Source: Actinoplanes regularis (GTDB taxonomy: Bacteria > Actinomycetota > Actinomycetes > Mycobacteriales > Micromonosporaceae). From it: 64,000 nt of DNA. Both the position numbers and the translations under genes were made by a program. The notes under the pieces were generated by a model. That model worked only from the letters and a program-made list of their open reading frames with translations, did not search any database and was not told where the DNA came from. How positions within the stretch are numbered: the stretch's first letter is position 1; every line of letters begins with the position of its first letter. Location of the stretch: contig NZ_FZNR01000016.1 of the NCBI RefSeq assembly GCF_900188005.1, positions 124,001 to 188,000 on the forward strand, read 5' to 3'. Shown here in pieces: positions 32,419 through 39,618 of the stretch.

Positions 32419-34776
32419 TCACCGGTGCCACCGCAGCGGCCCGGGGTGGACGGTCCACCACAGTTTCCGCCACCACGAGCGTCGTTCCCGCAACGCAGCC
32501 GCGTACGCCAGCGCCTGCGCCCCGGCCCGGTCCGCCTGCCCGGCGTCCGCGGCGCCGGGTGCGAACCCGACCGTGTTCAGCGCGCCCACCAGCTCGTCGA
32601 GCGCGGGCAGCGGATCAGCGGGCCGCTCCAGCACCCCGACCGGTCCGGCCGGTTCCGCCGCCACCGGTCTCGGCGCCGCCCGTCGCAACAGGCCGCCGGG
32701 ACGTGGCGCGGGTGGCCGCGCCGCGTACTCGGCCAGCTCCGTCGCCGACAGGTGGTCCGGCACCGGCTGCCCGGCCAGCCGCAACGCGTCGGTGAACTCC
32801 AGCCAGGCACCGGTGATCCGCTGGTCCGGGCTGCCGTCGTACAGCCGCCGGGACCGCTGGCCGCGCCGCAACCGCACCACCACCAGCGCCGTGATCACCA
32901 GCAGTACCAGCAGCGACCCGGACGTCCCGCCGGCCACCACGCCCGCCGGAACACCGCCCGCGGTTCCGGCCGGCGCGGCCACCGCCGACACCGACGGCGC
33001 CGGCGTGTCCGAGGACGCCTCCTGTCGCGGCGGGGTGGTCGGCGGAGTCGTCGGTCGCGGCGTGAAGTCCTGCTCGACCGGCGTCGGGTCGTCCGTGGTC
33101 GGCATCGGATCGAACGCCACCCAGCCCAGGTCGTCGAAGAGGACCTCCGGCCACGCGATCGCGTTCCCGCCGGTGACCTCGCCGCCGGCGGCCGGTGCGT
33201 CGAATCCGACGACCACCCGGCTGGGCAGCCCGGTCAGCCGGGCGAGCAGCGCGAACGACGCCGCGAACTGCTCCGACGTGCCCTCCTGGCCGCCCTGCCC
33301 GCGCGGCCCGAAGAGGAAATACCCGAGGTTCGGGTACGCGTGCCCGCTGGGCGCGTCCGCGGTCTCCCGGTAGTGCTCGGCGAGGAAGTCCTGGATCGCC
33401 AGCGCCCGGTCGTACGCTCCGCCGTTGCCGTCCGCGAGATGCGCGGCGAGCCGCTCGACGGTTTCGGGGACGCCCGGGCCCACCGTCAGGTAGCGCTTCA
33501 CCGCCTCCCCGGACGGGGACTGAGCGGTCGGCAGCATGTTCAGGTCCGGGGTCCGCACCCGCGAGGTGACCGTGTAGGTCAGCCCGCCGGCCGCCCCCTC
33601 CGGCCGGATCAACGTACCGGTGCCCGCGTCGTACGCCACCCGCGCTCCGGACAGCGCGGTCGGCGTCGCCACGGCGGGCAGCAGCCGCCCGGCCAGCCCG
33701 TCGATGGTGATCCGCGCCCGTACCTCGGAGCTCTCCGCCCCCGGCAGTGCCGGCTGCTCCGGCAGGACCCGGCCGGCGTTGCGGTACACCCCGCCGACCT
33801 TCCAGGTCACCCCGTCGTAGTCGGAGAGGACCGCGAGCCGCACCTTGACCGTCTTGCTCTTACCGGCCGGAGCCGTCTCGGGCTGGTAGCCGAAAAGCCG
33901 CTGCTTCGGCGCCAGCATCCAGCCGGAGATCCTGTTGAGCGGGCTCTCGTCCAGGTTGTCGACCCGCGGCGGTTCGACGTAGCGGCGGGGGTCGACCGGG
34001 GTCGAGGCGACCTGGCCGCTGATCCACGGACCGACCACCACCGCCAGGCCGAGCACCGCGACCAGGCCCGCGGCCGCGCCGCCCAGCGCCCGGGCCCGCA
34101 CCACCCCGTCGGTGCCCTCCGGCACCGGGCTCCCGGCGGAGACCGCCAGGGCCGCCACGACCAGCGCCGCGAACCCGAGGGTGGGTCCCACGGCCGCGCC
34201 CTCGTTCGGCCCGACCACGTAGAGCGCCCCCGCGTAGAGCAGCACCGGCGTGACCATCCCGAGCAGCACCCGCCGGGCACGCACCCCGACCTCGGCCGCG
34301 GCCAGCCCGGCCAGCCAGGTGGCGATCACCGGCACGATCACGGTGTCCGGTGTGGACTCCACCGGGATCATCGCGGTGAGCAGCCGCGGGATGCCGTTGA
34401 CCAGGGCGTCCCGGACCATGCTCGGGAACGGCGTGGCCGATCCGGCGTGCCCGGCGGCAACCTTCAGCGACACCGCGGTGTACAGGGCGAGCAGCACGAC
34501 CGACACCGGCGCGGCGCTCCAGGACGGCAGCCGCCTGGTCGCCAGCCCCGCCCCGACCGAACCGATCGCGGCGCCGGCGACCAGCCGGAACAGCAGGTCG
34601 TCGGCGTAGATCCGGCCGAGCACCAGCCCGGCCAGGGCCAGCGTGCCGATCAGCGCGACCGGGACGACCACGGTCCGCGGGATCCTCGCCGGCAACGGCC
34701 ACTTCACCACCCACGCACCCCGTCCCAGAACGCCGTCCACGGAATCCTCGCCGGCAGCGGCCGCTTCACCACCCAC
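32419..34776 (-). CDS. TgpA-type transglutaminase-fold membrane protein, 785 aa
   Basis: About six N-terminal TM helices (to residue about 255), an extracytoplasmic DUF3488/transglutaminase-like domain (about 260-590), another TM helix (about 605-630) and a DUF4129-like cytosolic tail. The catalytic positions are changed: the usual 'C-E-x-F' Cys reads Ser in 'GTSEQFAASFALLARLTGLP', and the usual 'HAW-EV' His reads Ile in 'AIAWPEVLF'. The Asp in 'FDPMP' remains. It is therefore probably not an active protease or transglutaminase. The start is ambiguous: GTG 34776 overlaps the DUF58 stop, whereas GTG 34710/34707 lies after a 62-bp duplication. Last gene of the MoxR-DUF58-TgpA set. Confidence 0.85.
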   Translation of the reverse strand: MGGEAAAAGEDSVDGVLGRGAWVVKWPLPARIPRTVVVPVALIGTLALAGLVLGRIYADDLLFRLVAGAAIGSVGAGLATRRLPSWSAAPVSVVLLALYTAVSLKVAAGHAGSATPFPSMVRDALVNGIPRLLTAMIPVESTPDTVIVPVIATWLAGLAAAEVGVRARRVLLGMVTPVLLYAGALYVVGPNEGAAVGPTLGFAALVVAALAVSAGSPVPEGTDGVVRARALGGAAAGLVAVLGLAVVVGPWISGQVASTPVDPRRYVEPPRVDNLDESPLNRISGWMLAPKQRLFGYQPETAPAGKSKTVKVRLAVLSDYDGVTWKVGGVYRNAGRVLPEQPALPGAESSEVRARITIDGLAGRLLPAVATPTALSGARVAYDAGTGTLIRPEGAAGGLTYTVTSRVRTPDLNMLPTAQSPSGEAVKRYLTVGPGVPETVERLAAHLADGNGGAYDRALAIQDFLAEHYRETADAPSGHAYPNLGYFLFGPRGQGGQEGTSEQFAASFALLARLTGLPSRVVVGFDAPAAGGEVTGGNAIAWPEVLFDDLGWVAFDPMPTTDDPTPVEQDFTPRPTTPPTTPPRQEASSDTPAPSVSAVAAPAGTAGGVPAGVVAGGTSGSLLVLLVITALVVVRLRRGQRSRRLYDGSPDQRITGAWLEFTDALRLAGQPVPDHLSATELAEYAARPPAPRPGGLLRRAAPRPVAAEPAGPVGVLERPADPLPALDELVGALNTVGFAPGAADAGQADRAGAQALAYAAALRERRSWWRKLWWTVHPGPLRWHR

Positions 34777-34790
34777 GCACCCCGTCCCAG
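34682..34790. repeat. 62-bp tandem duplication across the DUF58 stop / TgpA start junction
   Basis: Copy A (34682-34728) and copy B (34744-34790) share 47 bp with two mismatches; the offset is 62 bp. Each copy contains the overlapping 'gtgggtggtga' where one gene stops and the next starts. Since 62 is not a multiple of three, each copy offers the TgpA ribosome an alternative start. Confidence 0.9.
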
Positions 34791-35878
34791 GCGGCGGCGA
34801 ACTCCGCGCCGTCCGCGGCCTCGATGACGATCAGCCGGTCGCCGGCCGCGACCGGCGCGGCGTCCCGGTCACCGAAAAGGGCGGCCAGCACCACCGGATA
34901 CGTCCCCCGCAGCGAGCTGACCGTGCCCAGGTCCCCGCGCCCGCCCGGTCCGGTCAGGAAGACCAGGGTGTCGCCGAGCCGCTGGGCGCGCAGCCGCCGC
35001 AACGTCGCGTCCAGGTCTCCGGCGGTCAGCGCGGCCTCGGTCAGTACGTCCAGGAACGGTCCCGCCGCCACCGACGTGACCAGGTGCAACCCGACCGGCA
35101 GGTCCTCCCGGACCGCCGCGGCGACGATCGACGCGGCCGCCTCGCACGCCGACTCGAACGCCTCCGGATCCGGGTAGGAGCGCGCCCGGTCGTCGAGCAG
35201 CACCACGATCGTCGGCTCCGACGTGTCCAGCTGCTCCCGGACCATCAGTTCGCCCACCTTGGCCGAGCTGCGCCAGTGCACCCGCCGCAGCTCATCGCCG
35301 ATCACGTACTCCCGCAGCGCGTCGAAGGTGATCGTGCCGTGCGGCACCTTGTCGATCCGCCCGTCGAGGCTGCGCGCCATCCCGGCCGGGGTGGCCCGGA
35401 GCAGGTGGATCCGCGGATGCACCCAGACGTTCACCACGTCGCCGTACGTCCGGTCCAGGGTGACCAGGCCGAGCGGGTCGCCCCGGGTGACCCGCAGCGG
35501 CCCGATCGGCACGATGCCCCGGCGGGTGGTCGGCACCGGGTACTCCACTGTGGTGTCCATGCCGGGCCGCAGGCGCAGCAGCGGGACGGGCACGCCGGCA
35601 CCGCCGCAGCGGTCGGTGGCGATCAGGCTGGCCGCGCGCAGCCGGCTGGTGTTGCTGACGGTGAGCCGCATCCGCGCCGATTCGCCGCGGGCCACCCGGT
35701 CGGGTTCGGCGACCCGGCGGACGCCGAGGCGCGGCCGCCAGAACGCGAAGACCAACGCGCAGCCGGTCGCCATCACGGCGACCACGCCGAGCAGCGCGAG
35801 ATCCGGATAGCCGAAGGTGAAGCCGGCGACGAGCAGGGCCGCCGCCGCGACCAGCAGGGCGATGCCGCGAGCGGTCAC
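34766..35878 (-). CDS. DUF58-family membrane protein, 370 aa
   Basis: Two N-terminal TM helices (residues about 5-45), a beta-sandwich domain and the DUF58 signature 'GDELRRVHWRSSAKVGELMV' (about residues 180-199). A degenerate von Willebrand A-like fold follows ('PTIVVLLDDRARSY'). DUF58 proteins work with MoxR ATPases, probably in assembling or activating envelope complexes. GTG 35878 overlaps the MoxR stop as GTGA. Its own stop region contains a 62-bp duplication shared with the next gene. Confidence 0.92.
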   Translation of the reverse strand: MTARGIALLVAAAALLVAGFTFGYPDLALLGVVAVMATGCALVFAFWRPRLGVRRVAEPDRVARGESARMRLTVSNTSRLRAASLIATDRCGGAGVPVPLLRLRPGMDTTVEYPVPTTRRGIVPIGPLRVTRGDPLGLVTLDRTYGDVVNVWVHPRIHLLRATPAGMARSLDGRIDKVPHGTITFDALREYVIGDELRRVHWRSSAKVGELMVREQLDTSEPTIVVLLDDRARSYPDPEAFESACEAAASIVAAAVREDLPVGLHLVTSVAAGPFLDVLTEAALTAGDLDATLRRLRAQRLGDTLVFLTGPGGRGDLGTVSSLRGTYPVVLAALFGDRDAAPVAAGDRLIVIEAADGAEFAAAWDGVRGW

Positions 35879-36849
35879 GCGCTGGCCGGCAGCGGCACCG
35901 CCACCGAGTCGATGGCGTCGGCGAGCACCTCGGCGGCGGTCACACCACGTAGCTGGGCGTCGGCGGAGAGCAGCACACGGTGCGCGAAGACCGGCTCGAC
36001 CAGGGTCTTCAGATCCTCGGGCAGGACGTAGCCGCGGCCGTTGATCAGGGCGTACGCGCAGGCCGCCCGGGTCAGCGCGATCACGCCACGGGGACTGACA
36101 CCGACCCGGACCTGCGGGTGGTTGCGAGTGGCGGCGGCCAGGCGTACCGCGTACGCGTAGAGCGGGTCGGCGACATGGACCTGAAGCGCCATCTTCACCA
36201 TCTCGCCGATGGTGTTGGTGTCGGTGACCGGTTCGAGGTTGTCCGGCGAGCGTCCCGCGGCGCCGCGCAGCACCTCGATCTCGACCGCCTCGTCGGGGTA
36301 GCCGACCGAGAGCTTCACCAGGAAGCGGTCCAGCTGGGCCTCCGGCAGGCGGTACGTGCCGTCCATCTCGACCGGGTTCTGCGTCGCGACGACCAGGAAC
36401 GGCTGCGGCACCGGGTGCGGCACACCGTCGACGGTGACCCGGCGCTCCTCCATCACCTCGAGCAGCGCCGACTGGGTCTTCGGCGACGCCCGGTTGATCT
36501 CGTCGGCGATCACGATGTTGGCGAACACCGGGCCGGGGTGGAACTCGAAGGCCCTGCTCGCCTGGTTGAAGATCGTGACGCCGGAGACGTCCGAGGGCAG
36601 CAGGTCCGGGGTGAACTGGATGCGCCGCCACTGCCCGCGGATCGACGCGGCCAGGGCCCGGGCCAGGGTGGTCTTGCCGACCCCGGGCACGTCCTCGAGC
36701 AGCACATGCCCCTGGGCGAAGAGCGCGGTCAGGGCGAGCCGGACGACCTCCGGCTTGCCCAGCACGACCGAGCCGATCCGGTCGGCGAGTTGCCCGGCGA
36801 CCTGGGCGAACCCGGAGACGTACGACGAGGGCAGGGGTTCCGGGGTCAC
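35875..36849 (-). CDS. MoxR-family AAA+ ATPase, 324 aa
   Basis: Walker A is 'LLEDVPGVGKTTLARALA' (residues about 50-67), Walker B 'NIVIADEINRASPKTQSALL', sensor 1 'PFLVVATQNPVEMDGTY', and the arginine finger region 'PEAQLDRFLVKLSVGYP'. Length is typical. MoxR ATPases act as chaperones with DUF58/VWA partners, here encoded directly downstream with a 4-bp overlap. GTG 36849 is the start. Confidence 0.95.
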   Translation of the reverse strand: MTPEPLPSSYVSGFAQVAGQLADRIGSVVLGKPEVVRLALTALFAQGHVLLEDVPGVGKTTLARALAASIRGQWRRIQFTPDLLPSDVSGVTIFNQASRAFEFHPGPVFANIVIADEINRASPKTQSALLEVMEERRVTVDGVPHPVPQPFLVVATQNPVEMDGTYRLPEAQLDRFLVKLSVGYPDEAVEIEVLRGAAGRSPDNLEPVTDTNTIGEMVKMALQVHVADPLYAYAVRLAAATRNHPQVRVGVSPRGVIALTRAACAYALINGRGYVLPEDLKTLVEPVFAHRVLLSADAQLRGVTAAEVLADAIDSVAVPLPASA

Positions 36850-36868
36850 AGCGCGTTCCTCATCAGCG

Positions 36869-39505
36869 TCAGCACGTCGGCAGGGAGTCCAGGTCGTCGC
36901 CGCCGTCCAGGTTCAGCCACGCCCAGGGGATGTAGTTCTCCCCCTTGTACGCCACCCGGATCCACCAGGTACTCACCTTGTTGTCGTTGTAGATCCACGC
37001 GTCGACCTTGTCGCCGGGCTTCTTGCAGTACGCCTTGAGCCGCGTCCCGTTCTCCACCCAACCGGCCTGCCGGTCGTCGTCCTGCTGGGTGACCTCGAAG
37101 ATCTCGTTGCCGTTCCGGCCGCTGACGTTGTTGTCGCAGTACGTCTTCTGGTCGCCGCTGGGACCGTTGACGCAGGTCGCCGTCCCGTACAGGTCGTCGG
37201 TGGTCGCGGTGCTCCGCCCGGTGACCGCGCCGGCCGCGTTCTTCGCGGTGATCGTGAACGTGTAGCCGGTGCTCGGCTTCAGCTTGGTCGCCTTCAGACT
37301 GCTGCAGCTGCCCTCCGACCCGGTGCCGCCGTCGGAGACGGTCAGCTCGCAGGACGCCGAGCCGCCGCCCGCGTCCACGCTCAGCCCCACGGTCGCGCTG
37401 TTGAACGTGGGGCTCACCCCGGTGATGGTGACCGTCGGCTTGGCCACGGTGCGCGCGGTCGCCGTCGCCGGGTCGCTCTCGCCGGCCTCGTTCACCGCGA
37501 CCACCTGCACCGGCACGCTCTCCCCCGCGCCGAAGCCGTCCAGCGTCGCCGTGGTCCCGTCGACATCGACGTTGCGGCCGTCGGCCTTCACCACGTACTT
37601 GCTGATGGCGCGGCCGTTGTCGGCCGGCGCCGCCCAGGTGACCCTGATCGTGCCGGCCTTGTCGGAGACCGTGGTCGCCTCCAGGCCCTCCGGCTTGCCG
37701 GGCTTGGCGAACGGCACCACGCTGTTGCTGATCTCGGACGCCTTCGAGCCGGCGCCGCGATCGTTCACCGCGACCACGGTGAACGCGTACTGCTTGCCGT
37801 AGTCCAGCTGACCGGCCCCGATGGTCAGCGAGGTCTCCTTGGCGTCGCCGACCGGAGCGCTGCCGCCCTCGGAGACCGCGGTCACCGTGTACCGCTCGAT
37901 CTCCGCCCCCTGCCCGTTCGCCGCCGGCCAGGTCACCGCCACCGACCCGTCCGGCTTCGCCTCGGCGGACGGCGTGCCCGGCGGGTCGGGCACCTCGGCG
38001 GTCGGCTTGACCGGGTTGCTCTCCCGGTCGGGGCCGCTGCCCTTGGCGTTCACGGCGTGCACCTCGAACGTGTAGGTCTCGCCGTTGGTCAGCCCGGTCA
38101 CCGCCAGCGACCGCTGGTCGGCACCGACGTCGAAGGTCCGGTTGTCGCCGGTCACCACGTACTTCGTGATCTCGGCGCCGTTGTCGGGCGCGGCCTGCCA
38201 GCTGACCCGGGCCTCGGCGTTACCGGCCGCGGCCCGCACGTTGCGCGGCGCCCCCGGCTTGCTGACCACCGGCTTGTTCGGCTTCTTCTTCTCCCTCGGC
38301 GGGACCGGCGGCGTCTTCACCGGCGGCGGGTCACCGCCGAGCACATCGTCCGCGTACTTGTCGACCGGGCGGACGCCGTGCTGGTTGTCGACCACCTGGG
38401 CGAGCGGCGAGCCGGGCGCGTTGACGAACAGGTAGTTCTCCCGGACGTCGAGCTCGAGCGCACCGCCGGGACGGTCGAAGGTGATCGGCTTCTGCTGCTG
38501 CCCGGACTGGTCGAAGACGTGCACCGTGCCGCCGTCGGTGTCGGCGGCGTAGAAGTAGCCCTCCCAGGCCACCGCGGGCTGGAGCTGCGACTGGTTGCCC
38601 GGCACGGTGAACTTGGCCTTGATGTTGCCCTGCGGGTCGACGCCGACGACCTGGCGCGTCTCCGGCACGGTGACCGCGACGGTGCTGCCGTCGGTGTGCG
38701 CCGGCAGGGTGCCCGGCCCGGTCAGCGGCAGGGTGACCCGCGAGGTCGGGCTGTCACCGACCCGGACCAGCTCGTTGGTGGTGCGGTCGAGGACCGCGAC
38801 GCCGCTGTCCAGAGTGGTCAGCTGGTAGTCGTGGCTGGCGCCGCCGACCGACTCGGTGCGCACCCGCTGCGGCTCGCCGCCCTGTCCACCGGCCCCCTCC
38901 GCCGCCTTCGGCGCGGGGTTGATCGCCGTCACGGTGCCCTCGCTGGGCACGACGATCCAGAGCCGTCCCTTGCCGTCGAAGTCACCACCGGTGATGCCCG
39001 GCGGGAAGCTGACCGGCTGGCCGATCGCCCGCAGACCGGCGGGATCGACCTGCTGCACCTTGCCCTGCACCGAGTCGACGATGAACGCGGACTCGTCGTG
39101 CAGCGCGACGCTCACGCCGATGCCGGGCGACGACTGCTGGTTCCAGAACGTCTGCAAGTCGGTGAGATCCATCGAACCGATCGCGCCGGTGTTGACGTCG
39201 CGCAGGATGACGAACCGGTCGCTCTGGCTGACGTCCAGCCCGTGACCGCGGGCCTGACCCACGTCGACCCGGGTGTCGATCTTCGCGGTGACGCCGTTGA
39301 CCCGGGACACCTCGCCCTTGACCCGGCTCCACACCCAGGAGGCCGCGTCGAAGCTCGCCACCGCCTCATCGGCCTTGCCGAGACCGAGCACGGTCAGGCC
39401 GAGACCGGCGGTGAGCGCCAGCACCGTCCCCATCGTGACGAGATAGCCACGACTCGGTAAACGACGCTTGCGAAGGCCTTCCGGCGCGGCGTCCGTGCTG
39501 CTCAC
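36869..39505 (-). CDS. membrane-anchored multi-fibronectin-III protein, 878 aa
   Basis: One N-terminal TM helix (residues about 22-43) is followed by a propeller-like region (about 60-395; 'GKGRLWIVVPSEGTV', 'AWEGYFYAADTDGGTVHVF') and a Lys/Pro linker. Three clear FN3 domains plus one weaker one follow (about 428-790; 'EARVSWQAAPDNGAEITKYV', 'GTIRVTWAAPADNGRAISKY'). The C-terminal domain has several cysteines, for example 'GTATCVNGP', 'KTYCDNN' and 'KAYCKKPG'. GTG 39505 was chosen because 'aacggggggacagccgta' precedes it; an upstream TTG has no such site. It sits just upstream of MoxR-DUF58-TgpA and may be an assembled client of that machine. Function unproven. Confidence 0.88.
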   Translation of the reverse strand: MSSTDAAPEGLRKRRLPSRGYLVTMGTVLALTAGLGLTVLGLGKADEAVASFDAASWVWSRVKGEVSRVNGVTAKIDTRVDVGQARGHGLDVSQSDRFVILRDVNTGAIGSMDLTDLQTFWNQQSSPGIGVSVALHDESAFIVDSVQGKVQQVDPAGLRAIGQPVSFPPGITGGDFDGKGRLWIVVPSEGTVTAINPAPKAAEGAGGQGGEPQRVRTESVGGASHDYQLTTLDSGVAVLDRTTNELVRVGDSPTSRVTLPLTGPGTLPAHTDGSTVAVTVPETRQVVGVDPQGNIKAKFTVPGNQSQLQPAVAWEGYFYAADTDGGTVHVFDQSGQQQKPITFDRPGGALELDVRENYLFVNAPGSPLAQVVDNQHGVRPVDKYADDVLGGDPPPVKTPPVPPREKKKPNKPVVSKPGAPRNVRAAAGNAEARVSWQAAPDNGAEITKYVVTGDNRTFDVGADQRSLAVTGLTNGETYTFEVHAVNAKGSGPDRESNPVKPTAEVPDPPGTPSAEAKPDGSVAVTWPAANGQGAEIERYTVTAVSEGGSAPVGDAKETSLTIGAGQLDYGKQYAFTVVAVNDRGAGSKASEISNSVVPFAKPGKPEGLEATTVSDKAGTIRVTWAAPADNGRAISKYVVKADGRNVDVDGTTATLDGFGAGESVPVQVVAVNEAGESDPATATARTVAKPTVTITGVSPTFNSATVGLSVDAGGGSASCELTVSDGGTGSEGSCSSLKATKLKPSTGYTFTITAKNAAGAVTGRSTATTDDLYGTATCVNGPSGDQKTYCDNNVSGRNGNEIFEVTQQDDDRQAGWVENGTRLKAYCKKPGDKVDAWIYNDNKVSTWWIRVAYKGENYIPWAWLNLDGGDDLDSLPTC

Positions 39506-39618
39506 TACGGCTGTCCCCCCGTTGGCAGAAGCTTGGCGTGTCAAGGACGCAGGCCATCATAGGGGGATTGCGGCGAGCGTCGATACCCGCTGCGCTCGCC
39601 TGTGGACAACGAGCAAGA

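Noticed and set aside
36356..39460. 1034-codon plus-strand frame opposite the FN3 and MoxR genes
   Set aside because: It is antisense to well-supported domains, and its translation is Arg/Asp/His-rich without any recognisable fold.
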